Translations under genes and position numbers: made by a program
Notes under the pieces: model-generated
Databases searched by the model: none
Seen by the model: only the letters and a program-made list of their open reading frames with translations
What the model was told of the DNA's origin: nothing
In this document: piece after piece, positions 1 to 9,036 of the stretch
Numbering within the stretch: position 1 is the first letter of the stretch
Layout of the letters: each line of letters begins with the position of its first letter
Origin: Shewanella sp. c952
Lineage (GTDB): Bacteria; Pseudomonadota; Gammaproteobacteria; Enterobacterales; Shewanellaceae
DNA length: 35,119 nt
Direction of reading: 5' to 3'
Assembly (NCBI RefSeq): GCF_019654975.1
Contig: NZ_BPEW01000044.1
Location: 1 to 35,119 of the forward strand

Positions 1-13
1 TTACAAAATAAAG

Positions 14-187
14 CTACTCTGCTAATGGCTCTGCTTTGTTCTCAAGTAAAACTGGGATGCCGTCATTGATCGGGTAAGCAATTTTATCGAACTTACAAAT
101 AAGTTGATTATCTTGTTTATTATACTCAAGCTTTCCTTTACATACTGGACACGCAACAATATCGAGTAGTTTTTTATCAAATGCCAT
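14..187 (-). CDS. ycaR: Trm112-like zinc-ribbon protein YcaR
   Basis: A 57-residue protein of the Trm112/YcaR (UPF0434) family. It carries a CPVCKGKL knuckle at about residues 12-19 and a single later Cys (LICKF), so the usual four-Cys ribbon is only partly kept, which is common for YcaR. The C-terminal part (YPINDGIPVLL) is the family hallmark. The frame stays open further upstream, but the ATG at 187 is preceded by AAAGG at good spacing, and the family length is about 60 residues. The gene starts just 4 bp beyond the lpxK stop codon, so it is the last visible member of the comEC-msbA-lpxK operon. In E. coli the next gene is kdsB, which would lie outside the window. Its exact function is not established. 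Confidence 0.9.
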   Translation of the reverse strand: MAFDKKLLDIVACPVCKGKLEYNKQDNQLICKFDKIAYPINDGIPVLLENKAEPLAE

Positions 188-191
188 GCTG

Positions 192-1190
192 TTACCTTTG
201 TTTCTCTTCAGCCACTTGCTTAACACGGGCCAAAAGTTGTTGATCAAATGAAGGAGGTAGCTTCGCATCAACTGCGAGATACCACCAGTTATCTTTTGCA
301 AATTCGCGACATTTCACCGCATCTTTCTCTGTCATTAGCAGTGGACGTTCAGCAGCAAGTGCTGTCAATGTTGCTTTGCTATAAGCACTATGATCATCAA
401 ATGCCTGCACCCTATCGAGACGATAGCCCATATCCGCTAACGTCTCAAAAAAACGACAAGGGTTACCAATTCCAGCCATAGCCACCACGTCCTGTTCAGG
501 TTGTGGTGCGTTACTTGGGCTCTGTTTGCCATTTACAGAGTGCCATAACGTTGGCTGCAATAACATTTGTTGTTCACCACGTTGAGCTTCGCCACCATTA
601 ACAATGACATGATCGACGACAGCAGTTCGCCAATGTCCTTCTCTTAATGGTCCAGCAGGAAGCAACATTCCATTGCCTAATCGACGCTCGCCATCAAGAA
701 TTACAAGCTCTATATCGCGCCCAAGCGCATAATGTTGTAAACCGTCATCACTGATAATAATATCGACATCGAAATCATTCAGCAGCTGATGCGCGGCATC
801 TATCCGCTTAGCCCCTACTACCATCGGCACATGTGTTCTCGCCACAATCATTGCAGGCTCATCGCCAACTAAGCTGGCACTATCACCAACAAAAACAGAG
901 CGAGCACCATCAATATCAACGCCATAGCCGCGACTGATGACACCGGGCTTATAGCCTTGCTTACGAAGTAACTCTATGAGGTATATTACCGTGGGGGTTT
1001 TGCCACTACCACCAACAGTAATATTGCCGACAATAATCACAGGTACAGGCAAAATGGCTTGCGGTTTAACACCAACAGTATAAAGCAGCCGTCTAAACCA
1101 AGTTATAGCGGCAAATACCAGCGACAAAGGCCAAAGGACAAAACGTAAAATATGTCCGTCGTACCATAGTTTGTTAACCCAAGATTGCAT
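192..1190 (-). CDS. lpxK: Tetraacyldisaccharide 4'-kinase (lipid A synthesis)
   Basis: LpxK phosphorylates the 4' position of the tetraacyldisaccharide-1-phosphate precursor to give lipid IVA, at the cytoplasmic face of the inner membrane. The 332-residue length fits the family (E. coli 328). An N-terminal hydrophobic helix (about residues 13-30) anchors the protein. The P-loop GNITVGGSGKT lies at residues 55-65, and the second conserved block SDDGLQH is near residue 147. The ATG abuts the msbA stop codon, so translation is probably coupled. The msbA-lpxK order is the classical one: MsbA exports the lipid A made by this pathway. Confidence 0.97.
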   Translation of the reverse strand: MQSWVNKLWYDGHILRFVLWPLSLVFAAITWFRRLLYTVGVKPQAILPVPVIIVGNITVGGSGKTPTVIYLIELLRKQGYKPGVISRGYGVDIDGARSVFVGDSASLVGDEPAMIVARTHVPMVVGAKRIDAAHQLLNDFDVDIIISDDGLQHYALGRDIELVILDGERRLGNGMLLPAGPLREGHWRTAVVDHVIVNGGEAQRGEQQMLLQPTLWHSVNGKQSPSNAPQPEQDVVAMAGIGNPCRFFETLADMGYRLDRVQAFDDHSAYSKATLTALAAERPLLMTEKDAVKCREFAKDNWWYLAVDAKLPPSFDQQLLARVKQVAEEKQR

Positions 1191-3014
1191 TTAGCTTCCA
1201 AACTGCATTTGGTATAGGTTGTAATAGATGCCTTGCTTTTCAAGTAGCGATGTATGCGTGCCGCGCTCAACAATTTTCCCCTGATCAACAACAAGGATCT
1301 GATCAGCACTTTCAATTGTTGATAGGCGATGAGCAATAACAATTGATGTACGATTATGTCTCAGGTTATCGAGACCATCTTGAATCGCCTTTTCTGATTC
1401 GGTGTCTAACGCGGAGGTCGCTTCATCTAAAATCAATACTGGTGAATTACGTAATATCGCCCTTGCGATAGCAATACGCTGTCTTTGACCACCAGAAAGC
1501 ATAACCCCATTTTCACCAATTTGGGTGTCTAGCCCTTCGGGCATAGGCTCGATAAATTCCATCGCGTGAGCAAGTGTTGCTGCGTTAATAATTTGCTCTC
1601 GGGTTGCTTCACCAGGATAGGCGTAGGCGATATTATTAGCGATTGAATCATTAAATAACGTGACTTGTTGCGATACAAGAGCAACTTGGCTACGCAGCGA
1701 CGCCAACGTATAGTCATTAATGTTGCTGCCATCAAGGGTAATTTCGCCCGCTTTAAGACCGGTATAAAACCGAGTCACTAAGCTTGCGATAGTCGACTTA
1801 CCAGAGCCTGAACGCCCAACTAGCGCCAATGTTTTGCCCTGCTCTACGGTAAAATCAATACCGTTTAATGCGAGCTTGTCGTGTCCTGGGTAGCTGAAGT
1901 CAACGTTGTTAAATGCCAATTCACCTTTAACTCTTTCAACGTCTAACGTGCCTGTATCGCTTTCAGGTTTGGTATCAAGTAATTCAAATACGGTGGTACA
2001 TGCAGCGATACCGCGTTGGAACTCAGCATTGACACGGGTCAAATTTTTAATTGGTTGTAACATTGCCAACATCGCACCCAAAATCGTGGCAAATGTACCA
2101 GCGGTCAGCTCTGCTTTCATGCTATCGATACTGGCAGCATATAAGATAAAGGCGATAGCAAATGAACCAATAATCATCACTAAAGGTTGGCTAATGGCTT
2201 GTGCTGTGGCGAGTTTCATCGTCTGGTAGCGATTTTGATCGTTTACTTTAGCAAAGCGCTGCGCTTCAGTTTGTTGGCCACCAAAAGACAGTACATTCTT
2301 ATGGCCTTTAATCATCTGCTCTGTTGCAGCGGTCACGCCGCCCATCGCCGCCTGAATATTTTTAGATACCTTTCTGAATCGACGACTCACAACGGTAATG
2401 ACAACCCCTATGATTGGGCCAATGATAAATATCACCAGCGACAGTTTCCATGAGAAGTAAAACATGATGGCTATCATGCCGATAACAGTAATACTGTCGC
2501 GGACAATAGTAATAAGAGCACTACCCGAAGCACGGGCAATTTGTTCAGTATCGTAGGTGACACGAGAGATTAAATTACCCGTATTCTCACTATCAATGTA
2601 GCTAACGGGTAGTGTTAAATAGTGTTCAAACACCTCTTGGCGCAGATCCATAATTACCCGCGCACTCATGTAAGAGATACAGTAGGTCGATAGGAAGTTT
2701 GCCAGTCCCCTGAGGCTAAATAATACGATAACCACAAAAGGCGCCATCATCAGCACATCACTGCCTGAGTTAAAGCCACCACTGGTGCCAAGATCTAAAT
2801 TAGTAAGCCCACCAGCTCCTGCAGGTATTTGACTCGCCTGCCCACCAAATCCTTCATCAATAAAAGGTTTTATAACTGCGATAAAGGTCGCATCGACTAA
2901 TGCGTACATCGTTAAGCCAATTATGGCAAAAAATAAAACAGCTTTAAGAGGTTTTAAATAGCCCAGTAGGCGCTTAAAAACCGTCCAAACTTCACTTTTA
3001 GGAGATGTTGTCAT
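1191..3014 (-). CDS. msbA: Lipid A export ATP-binding/permease protein MsbA
   Basis: MsbA is the homodimeric ABC flippase that moves core-lipid A across the inner membrane. It has six N-terminal membrane helices followed by an ATPase domain with Walker A GRSGSGKST, the signature LSGGQRQR, Walker B VLILDEA and the switch histidine IAHRLS. The length is 607 residues against 582 in E. coli. The extra residues are mostly a Gly/Ser/Ala-rich insertion in the first periplasmic loop, about residues 56-87, between the conserved IDEGFG segment and the second helix. It sits 33 bp after comEC and directly before lpxK in one transcription unit. Confidence 0.97.
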   Translation of the reverse strand: MTTSPKSEVWTVFKRLLGYLKPLKAVLFFAIIGLTMYALVDATFIAVIKPFIDEGFGGQASQIPAGAGGLTNLDLGTSGGFNSGSDVLMMAPFVVIVLFSLRGLANFLSTYCISYMSARVIMDLRQEVFEHYLTLPVSYIDSENTGNLISRVTYDTEQIARASGSALITIVRDSITVIGMIAIMFYFSWKLSLVIFIIGPIIGVVITVVSRRFRKVSKNIQAAMGGVTAATEQMIKGHKNVLSFGGQQTEAQRFAKVNDQNRYQTMKLATAQAISQPLVMIIGSFAIAFILYAASIDSMKAELTAGTFATILGAMLAMLQPIKNLTRVNAEFQRGIAACTTVFELLDTKPESDTGTLDVERVKGELAFNNVDFSYPGHDKLALNGIDFTVEQGKTLALVGRSGSGKSTIASLVTRFYTGLKAGEITLDGSNINDYTLASLRSQVALVSQQVTLFNDSIANNIAYAYPGEATREQIINAATLAHAMEFIEPMPEGLDTQIGENGVMLSGGQRQRIAIARAILRNSPVLILDEATSALDTESEKAIQDGLDNLRHNRTSIVIAHRLSTIESADQILVVDQGKIVERGTHTSLLEKQGIYYNLYQMQFGS

Positions 3015-3047
3015 TGGGAGACTTAACGTATTGGCAAAAAAACTATT

Positions 3048-5405
3048 CTACTCTGGATTTTCGTTCTCACCAAACCTAAACACTTGGTTATACCAAAATG
3101 GCGCAAAATCCGAACGATATGTATAATAATCAACACTTCCTTGCTTAAATATCACACTTAATTGTCCTTGTTCGCCAGTAGTAAGCGTCTCGATATCGAA
3201 GCGATGATAACGCGCAACCACGTCCTCTTTAGGAAAACCATAACGATTGTTAAACCCTGCTGGGAATAAAACCAGTTCGGGTGCAACTGCGTTTATAAAG
3301 CCAACACTAGAGGAAGTTCTGCTGCCATGATGCGGCGCACTCATCACCTGACTGACTATCGCTTTATCGGTTATCAATGCAAGCTCTGCTGATGCTTCAA
3401 TATCACCGGTAAGCAATATGCTATTACCACCCTTGCTAAGCCTTATGACGCATGAGCCGTTATTGCCTGCAGCGGCAAATGTCGGCGCTACAATTTCAAG
3501 CTTTATAGCTTGCCACATAAACGCTTTAGGGCGGCAATCTATCGCGCCTTTAGCGCTGTCATCTGAAATAAGTTGAGCATTGGGAAATGCTGCCATGATG
3601 ACATCAGTCCCACCAGCATGATCATTATCAGCATGGCTTATGACTAAGTAATCAACTTGATTAATTCCTTTCTCTCTTAAAAAAGGCAAAACTACCCGCT
3701 CAGCGTAACTAAAATTGGCGCCAAAGCTGGCACCGGTATCGTAAATAATAGCGCTGCCATTACTCTCTATGACAGCTGACATCCCCTGACCGACATCGAG
3801 CATATGTACTTTCCACTGTTGGTTTTGTTCGTTAGAGTACTTTTGGAAAATCAAAATGATCATTGGCAGTAACATTGCGCCAAAAATTATCCGCCAATGG
3901 ATATTTCTAAATTGACGGAAAAGCCATAAGCCTGTCATAGCACTGAGTAATACAGCAATCCATAGATTGGAGAGATCCAGCCAAGCAAATGAAAGCTTGC
4001 TCGCGTAATCAAGTAGAAAGATAGCCGGCTCTAGCGTCTGATTAGCGAGCCAAAAAGTATTTGTAAATTCAAGTTCAACTCCGCTTAACAGCCCAATAAT
4101 GAACAGCATCAAACAAAGCAAAGCCAAAGGGATCACCACAAAACTAAACCAAGGCACTAGCAGCAAATTAACCGCTACGCTGATGATTGAAGTCCCGGCA
4201 AAGAAGCTAGCCTGTAAAAGCCCTAATATTAGCGCGAGTCTCCATTGAATCGCCCAAAATGGCACGAACCACTGCTGCACTGCCCGCCGTAAAAAACGAT
4301 ATATAGAAATAAATGATGTTTGAGCGGCAATGTCCTCAATAACCTCATCATTCGGATGCTTGCTGAATTCTGTTGGCAAATAACTTGAGATAGTGACAAG
4401 AATAATGACCAGCGCCATAAAGGATAGCCAAAAACTTGCACTAAGTGGGCTTAATGGATCTATGAGTAACACAATAAATAATGCATAAAGCAGCCTTTCC
4501 CAACTACTTGAATATCGACTAAATAACCATGAACACAAATAGGCAAGCAGCATAATAAGTGCCCGTTGGGTAGAAACTGAAAAGCCCGCAAGATAAGCAT
4601 AAGCAATCGCCGTCAAAGCGCACAGCAGCATTGCAATGACACTGTTACGTCGGCTTTGATTGGCTAGTAACTGAAACAGAATAGTTTTACTGAGTATATA
4701 CCCCCAAAAACAAGCAACCGAAAGGTGTAACCCTGAGATAGCAAACAGATGACCAGTACCTGTGTTTTTCAACTGCTGCCAGCGTTCGGTTGTCATTAAG
4801 CTTTTGTCACCAACTAATAGCGCCAACATTAAATCTTGTGAAGGGTATGGTTTAAGAGCGGGTTTAAGTTGCTGAATCAGTTTGGCCCTAACATCACTAT
4901 TTTCAGATATTAATTGACCATCAATTACTTTGCCTTTAGCAAAAATATGTTTACTGAGCAGATACTTCTGCTGATTAAAACCGCCTTGATTCAATAAGCT
5001 AGTGATTGGTTTTGGCCTGATTGTTAGCAACCATTGCTGACCGACTTCAACCTTTGGTGGTTTTGACCATGATAATCTAAGCTTTCTAGCTAACGAGTGG
5101 GGCAAATTTGAATCAATCAGCATAATATCCATACTAATCCAGTCGCCGTTTGAGCTAACTAGTGATATGATTTCGCCCTTAACATCTATAGTGTCAACGT
5201 ATTCACTTGTATCCCAGCTCATTAATAACGTATTAAAAGTCGTTATCCAGCTAAGTGCAATTAGGCCACCTGCCAATACTGGGGTATGCCGAATAACAAC
5301 CATTGCCAATATAATAAAATACGGCAAGGTAGCAAGTTGAGGGAGCGATGGCCAAAGCATTGCTGATATTATCGTGGCACAAAAGCCACACATGAATCCA
5401 TTCAT
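3048..5405 (-). CDS. comEC: DNA internalization / competence protein ComEC (Rec2)
   Basis: A 785-residue polytopic protein of the ComEC/Rec2 family, which forms the inner-membrane channel for transforming single-stranded DNA. The N-terminus has membrane helices and a soluble DUF4131-like segment. The middle is the Competence membrane domain, containing HLFAISGLHLSV at about residues 216-227. The C-terminal third is a metallo-beta-lactamase-like domain with DVGQGMS, the metal motif HADNDHAGG and APHHGSRTS. All domains look intact. The position upstream of msbA matches ycaI in E. coli. Whether the host is naturally competent cannot be judged from this window. Confidence 0.93.
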   Translation of the reverse strand: MNGFMCGFCATIISAMLWPSLPQLATLPYFIILAMVVIRHTPVLAGGLIALSWITTFNTLLMSWDTSEYVDTIDVKGEIISLVSSNGDWISMDIMLIDSNLPHSLARKLRLSWSKPPKVEVGQQWLLTIRPKPITSLLNQGGFNQQKYLLSKHIFAKGKVIDGQLISENSDVRAKLIQQLKPALKPYPSQDLMLALLVGDKSLMTTERWQQLKNTGTGHLFAISGLHLSVACFWGYILSKTILFQLLANQSRRNSVIAMLLCALTAIAYAYLAGFSVSTQRALIMLLAYLCSWLFSRYSSSWERLLYALFIVLLIDPLSPLSASFWLSFMALVIILVTISSYLPTEFSKHPNDEVIEDIAAQTSFISIYRFLRRAVQQWFVPFWAIQWRLALILGLLQASFFAGTSIISVAVNLLLVPWFSFVVIPLALLCLMLFIIGLLSGVELEFTNTFWLANQTLEPAIFLLDYASKLSFAWLDLSNLWIAVLLSAMTGLWLFRQFRNIHWRIIFGAMLLPMIILIFQKYSNEQNQQWKVHMLDVGQGMSAVIESNGSAIIYDTGASFGANFSYAERVVLPFLREKGINQVDYLVISHADNDHAGGTDVIMAAFPNAQLISDDSAKGAIDCRPKAFMWQAIKLEIVAPTFAAAGNNGSCVIRLSKGGNSILLTGDIEASAELALITDKAIVSQVMSAPHHGSRTSSSVGFINAVAPELVLFPAGFNNRYGFPKEDVVARYHRFDIETLTTGEQGQLSVIFKQGSVDYYTYRSDFAPFWYNQVFRFGENENPE

Positions 5406-5437
5406 AGTGACGTAAGTTAAGACAGCAAATTCAAGTT

Positions 5438-5944
5438 ATGCCAAAAAAATTATTAGAAAGATTTATGCCGAAGCCTGAAACATTGCGCAATCACAAGAAT
5501 CTGCGCATGTTTGGTGATCTGTTACTGAAGCCCAATTTATGGGCATTGAACCGACGCTCAGCGCCTGGTGCATTCGCTGTGGGATTGTTTGTCGCTTGGA
5601 TCCCGATGCCGTTTCAAATGGTATTAGCTGCCGCACTTGCAATACTTTTTAATGTCAACTTACCACTTGCTGTTGCACTCGTTTGGGTCACAAACCCTGT
5701 AACCATGCCCTTTATGTTTTACGTTGCTTATATCCTTGGCGCGAAGCTTCTTGGCAATCCTCCTCAAGAGTTTGCATTTGAAGCAAGCTGGCAGTGGGTT
5801 GAATCTTCAATTGAAACCATTGGACCGTCATTTTTGCTTGGTTGCCTAGTGTTAGGGGCGCTTTTTGCAATTACCTCATACTTCATCATAAAGACATTAT
5901 GGAAATACTCAGTGTTGTTTAAGTGGAAAAGCCGCAACAAGTAA
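5438..5944 (+). CDS. DUF2062 family membrane protein
   Basis: A 168-residue protein with the DUF2062 features: an N-terminal basic segment, then the P-x-x-x-A-x-x-x-G pattern seen here as RSAPGAFAVGLFVAWIPMPFQM, then GALF-type hydrophobic helices. I count three to four membrane segments between residues 45 and 160, including a conserved TNP (WVTNPVTMPF). It is transcribed divergently from comEC with only 32 bp between start codons and ends at a clear terminator. The family has no firm function; many members sit beside envelope or glycan genes. Confidence 0.85.
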   Translation: MPKKLLERFMPKPETLRNHKNLRMFGDLLLKPNLWALNRRSAPGAFAVGLFVAWIPMPFQMVLAAALAILFNVNLPLAVALVWVTNPVTMPFMFYVAYILGAKLLGNPPQEFAFEASWQWVESSIETIGPSFLLGCLVLGALFAITSYFIIKTLWKYSVLFKWKSRNK

Positions 5945-5970
5945 TATTCCGAGGCAAATCATACAACCAC

Positions 5971-5999
5971 AAAAAAAGCAGCTTATCGCTGCTTTTTTA
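5971..5999. terminator. Bidirectional rho-independent terminator
   Basis: Stem AGCAGC (5977-5982) pairs with GCTGCT (5988-5993) around a TTATC loop, with an A-run before and a T-run after it. It can therefore stop transcription from the DUF2062 gene (plus) and from the M23 peptidase gene (minus), which converge here. Confidence 0.9.
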
Positions 6000-6014
6000 T
6001 TGGTTGTCATCTTT

Positions 6015-6857
6015 TTACTTCGTAGATTGCTTTTCAAGTACGCTTTTCATCGAAGGGACTATTGTTGTTGGATCGAGCCTCATTTGATACCAGTTAACTC
6101 GCCAATCTAAATGCGGTCCCGTTGCGCGGCCTGTCGCACCGACTTCTGCAAGTTTTTCTCCCTGCTTAACAGTCTGCCCCTGTTTGACGTACAATTTACT
6201 CAAATGTAGAAAACTAGAACTTACACCATAACCATGGTCAATAATCATGGTGCCGCCAGAGTAAAACATGTCTGCGACCGATAATGAGATAACTCCATCC
6301 GCAGGTGCCACCACCACAGTGCCAGTTTTAGCAGCCACATCCACACCGTAGTGTGGTGTGCCAGGCTTGCCGTTATAAACTCGCTGACTCCCATAGACAC
6401 CAGAAATACGCCCTGTCAGCGGCCAAATAAACGTTTGGTTAAATGCGTTATTCGGGCTAAATTGCGCTCGGGCTGTTTTGACCTGTTTACTGTCTTTCGC
6501 TGCTCGACTTTGTGCTTTAGGATCAGGTTTCATAATTTTCTTACTGATCCCATTAACTTGCTGAATTTTATAGTCACGCTTCTCAATCGATAGCGGTTTC
6601 AGCTCAGTTAAGCCGTCGAGGTAAACGAGTTTAAGCATTTGCTTTAACTCCGCTTCCCTCGAAAATCCAAAAGCAAATTCTCCATTAGGGTTAACCTTAA
6701 TGGGGTCATCGTTCAAATAGACTTGCGTACCAGGCTGTACTTTAGCCCGGATCAAGGCGCCTTGTATAAACTCTCCGTTTAATTCAACTTGAGCACAGGT
6801 TGCTGTCGAGACCAAAGCAGCTATACCAGCAATGGCTAATGAGGCAATTTTATTCAA
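6015..6857 (-). CDS. M23 family peptidase-like protein (LytM domain, HxD variant)
   Basis: A 280-residue exported protein. A signal peptide spans about residues 1-22 (hydrophobic, ending ATCAQ). A beta-rich N-terminal region follows, then a basic linker at about residues 105-132, then a LytM/peptidase M23 domain at about residues 140-265. Of the usual zinc/catalytic residues, H169 and D173 (HYGVD) and H218 (FLHLS) are visible. The final HxH motif reads H249-L250-D251, so the second histidine, normally a zinc ligand, is aspartate. Asp can bind zinc, so activity is possible, but this could also be a regulatory LytM protein of the EnvC/NlpD kind. It lies 15 bp downstream of the PTPS-like gene and probably shares its mRNA. 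Confidence 0.88.
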   Translation of the reverse strand: MNKIASLAIAGIAALVSTATCAQVELNGEFIQGALIRAKVQPGTQVYLNDDPIKVNPNGEFAFGFSREAELKQMLKLVYLDGLTELKPLSIEKRDYKIQQVNGISKKIMKPDPKAQSRAAKDSKQVKTARAQFSPNNAFNQTFIWPLTGRISGVYGSQRVYNGKPGTPHYGVDVAAKTGTVVVAPADGVISLSVADMFYSGGTMIIDHGYGVSSSFLHLSKLYVKQGQTVKQGEKLAEVGATGRATGPHLDWRVNWYQMRLDPTTIVPSMKSVLEKQSTK

Positions 6858-6872
6858 AATATCTCCTGAGGT

Positions 6873-7754
6873 TTAACTTTTACATTGTCTACTTGCGATA
6901 GCACCCTTACCGATCCCTTCATAAGCAATGACTTTAAAGTTACTACTAGGCACTTTGTCAGATAAGGTTTGCGCCATATAATCTGCCAATAACTCTACGG
7001 TGGTGTCGTGTGGTAATACGTCACAGCAGGATTTTGGCATTGCCAGCTGAAAGTCCCCTTGCGGAGCTTGATAATGGAAGCCCAAATGCGTGTTGTCATT
7101 CACTTGTGTCTGTGGAGAAAGTGTTAGCGTTTGTACCGACACACAATCCTCGTCGCTTCCGAGGTAAATATCATGCCAGCGTTTAGCCCAGTACTCATCC
7201 CACTTTGGTGCAGCTACCCCATTTTCAAATACGGTTACCGGACTTCTGTGCCCATGAGCAATACGTTGGCAGTTACCATCATGTTTCTTAAGCCCATGAG
7301 TATAATGATAAAAAGGTGCATCATGAATTTCATTTCGTAGCGTTAAAGAGATCCCTTCTACGTTTGCAGGCAACACCTCTTTAAGCGCTTTTTGCAAGAA
7401 CTTATTAACACTTTCAAAATCGATGATTTCGCTTGGGATCAGCGCAAATGCTTGCGAAGGACACGCTAAGTGCATGCTGCCTTGTTGGCTATCGAAGTCC
7501 ATCCAGACTCTGTCACCTTGTTGTTGCCAGCGCACTTCACTGCAGGCTGTTGGGATCAATAAACGATGATCTGCAACGTCATCAATGGTGTTTTTAATGG
7601 TTCGTTTTACTTTTGCAAAATCGAGCACCATGTTTTGCTCGTCTAAGCCGCCATCTAACAAAACATCGACAATCCAACTTTCACCAACCATGCCACGAAT
7701 AGGACACAGGTATGAAAAATCAATCACAGTTAAATCTTTAACAAATAGTTGCAT
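6873..7754 (-). CDS. Tandem 6-pyruvoyl-tetrahydropterin synthase / QueD-like protein
   Basis: A 293-residue protein, more than twice the usual QueD length (about 120). The C-terminal half holds the PTPS active-site pattern: zinc histidines H153, H167 and H169 (THG...HGH), the catalytic-type C162 in GNC, a late HDTTVELLADYM segment and a terminal YEG glutamate (E279). The N-terminal half resembles a PTPS core as well (VLDF at 43-46, DVADHRLL at 59-66), but its expected HGH region reads GMVGESW, so the zinc site is lost. QueD makes 6-carboxytetrahydropterin for queuosine, whereas eukaryotic-type PTPS acts in biopterin synthesis; which reaction applies here is unknown. The start has AGGAG upstream. 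A Fur-box-like site lies 97 bp upstream. Confidence 0.82.
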   Translation of the reverse strand: MQLFVKDLTVIDFSYLCPIRGMVGESWIVDVLLDGGLDEQNMVLDFAKVKRTIKNTIDDVADHRLLIPTACSEVRWQQQGDRVWMDFDSQQGSMHLACPSQAFALIPSEIIDFESVNKFLQKALKEVLPANVEGISLTLRNEIHDAPFYHYTHGLKKHDGNCQRIAHGHRSPVTVFENGVAAPKWDEYWAKRWHDIYLGSDEDCVSVQTLTLSPQTQVNDNTHLGFHYQAPQGDFQLAMPKSCCDVLPHDTTVELLADYMAQTLSDKVPSSNFKVIAYEGIGKGAIASRQCKS

Positions 7755-7850
7755 TTAAGCTCCTAGGTAGAAAAACAGTCTACCTTGCACAATCCGGGCA
7801 GCAATGGCTGCAGGATGAAATGAAAGCAATCAATATCAGAATCAAATCTT

Positions 7851-7869
7851 GATAATGATTGGTATTACA
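7851..7869 (-). promoter_or_regulatory. Candidate Fur box upstream of the PTPS-like gene
   Basis: Read on the minus strand, the 19 bases end in AATCATTATC. They match the 19-base Fur consensus GATAATGATAATCATTATC at 14 positions by my hand count. The right half-site is perfect and the left half partial. The site lies 97 bp upstream of the PTPS-like start codon. It is a sequence match only; no promoter element could be fixed with confidence. Confidence 0.45.
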
Positions 7870-7951
7870 ATAATTGCTGTAGCTTACAATGATAAACAGC
7901 AATATTCGACAACTTTAAACTAAGAACGCTCAATAACTAAACCCTAGACAC

Positions 7952-7978
7952 AAAAAAACCGAGCGTTAAAACACTCGG
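7952..7978 (-). terminator. Rho-independent terminator of yejK
   Basis: On the minus strand CCGAGTGTT and AACGCTCGG form a stem (plus-strand 7959-7978, one G-U pair) followed by a run of seven T. It lies about 30 bp beyond the yejK stop codon. Confidence 0.88.
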
Positions 7979-8007
7979 CTTCTCATCACGCTCAAAAGCC
8001 TGTCTAT

Positions 8008-9036
8008 CTACTCACCTTTTAGACGACGATCGAGCTGATCTTTAAGATTTGCTGGGACACCTTTTATGATAATCGTATCTGACACGGGATCGTAAATCAC
8101 ACGCTCGCCAAGATGCTGACTATCAAAACTGAGTGTTACTCCACCACCAGTGCCAGAAAACTTCTTCAACTGTCGTAGCGTTGGTTTATCACCAGGGAAC
8201 TCCTCTTCGAGTTCGTAATCGCCACCCTGAGCAAAATCATAGAATGAGTCCATACCTTGATCTGCTAGCTCATCCGCAAGATCTTTAATCTGAATATCTG
8301 CACCTTCGTCACAGCGTTCGGTACAGTAGTCAAATACCCGCTCACGTGCGGTTTGACGCTCATCTTTTGTCAGCTCACTGCCACCAACAAAATCCTCAAC
8401 GGCATTCATCAACGATTTGTTCTGTGCTTTAGTATTAATGCCTTCCACACATCCCATGAAATCGAGGAAAAAGTCAGCGACTTTGCGCCCTGCTCGGCCG
8501 CGAACAAAAGAGATGTATTTTTTAGACTCAGGATCTGCTTGCCATTCAGTCAAGTCAATACGAGCAGCAAGTTGAACATTGTTGAGATCTAAGTGAGTAT
8601 TTTGCGTCAACTCCATATCATCTAACACTGTCATTGATGACTTAGCGTTAAGTAGCGACACAAACAAAAAGTCGCTGGTCATATAGGTATAGCAAGAGAG
8701 CAGCAGAAAACCACCAGTGCTAAAGTCATACTTAGCGAGCTCTTCCTGTAGCAATTTTCCGGCGATACCTGAAAATTCGACAAAGCCTAAATCATTACTG
8801 CGGTACTGACTCAAAGCAGCTTCAAACTTGGTGTTTGCTTCACCGTCATCACCACTGATGCCAAAATGACCAAAACCCTTACCAGCCTTTGTGGTGTAGG
8901 TTTGATGGAGTTCATCTAACATCGTCTCTACGGCTTGGCTGTTTAATAACGGTTGAGGGCGTAAACGACAGCTGAGCTGACCGTCTCCATCTTGAGAAAT
9001 GGCATGGATGATTGCTTGTTCGACGTTAATACTCAT
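8008..9036 (-). CDS. yejK: Nucleoid-associated protein YejK
   Basis: A 342-residue member of the YejK/NdpA nucleoid-associated family (E. coli about 335). It has no membrane segment or signal peptide. The recognisable core includes FLDFMGC at about residues 189-195 and the late DSQHLGERVIYD stretch. It ends in KGVPANLKDQLDRRLKGE, typical of the family C-terminus. It stands opposite yejL-yejM, as in E. coli, where the same three genes neighbour each other. The promoter should lie in the 468-bp gap that follows the start codon on the plus map. Confidence 0.95.
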   Translation of the reverse strand: MSINVEQAIIHAISQDGDGQLSCRLRPQPLLNSQAVETMLDELHQTYTTKAGKGFGHFGISGDDGEANTKFEAALSQYRSNDLGFVEFSGIAGKLLQEELAKYDFSTGGFLLLSCYTYMTSDFLFVSLLNAKSSMTVLDDMELTQNTHLDLNNVQLAARIDLTEWQADPESKKYISFVRGRAGRKVADFFLDFMGCVEGINTKAQNKSLMNAVEDFVGGSELTKDERQTARERVFDYCTERCDEGADIQIKDLADELADQGMDSFYDFAQGGDYELEEEFPGDKPTLRQLKKFSGTGGGVTLSFDSQHLGERVIYDPVSDTIIIKGVPANLKDQLDRRLKGE

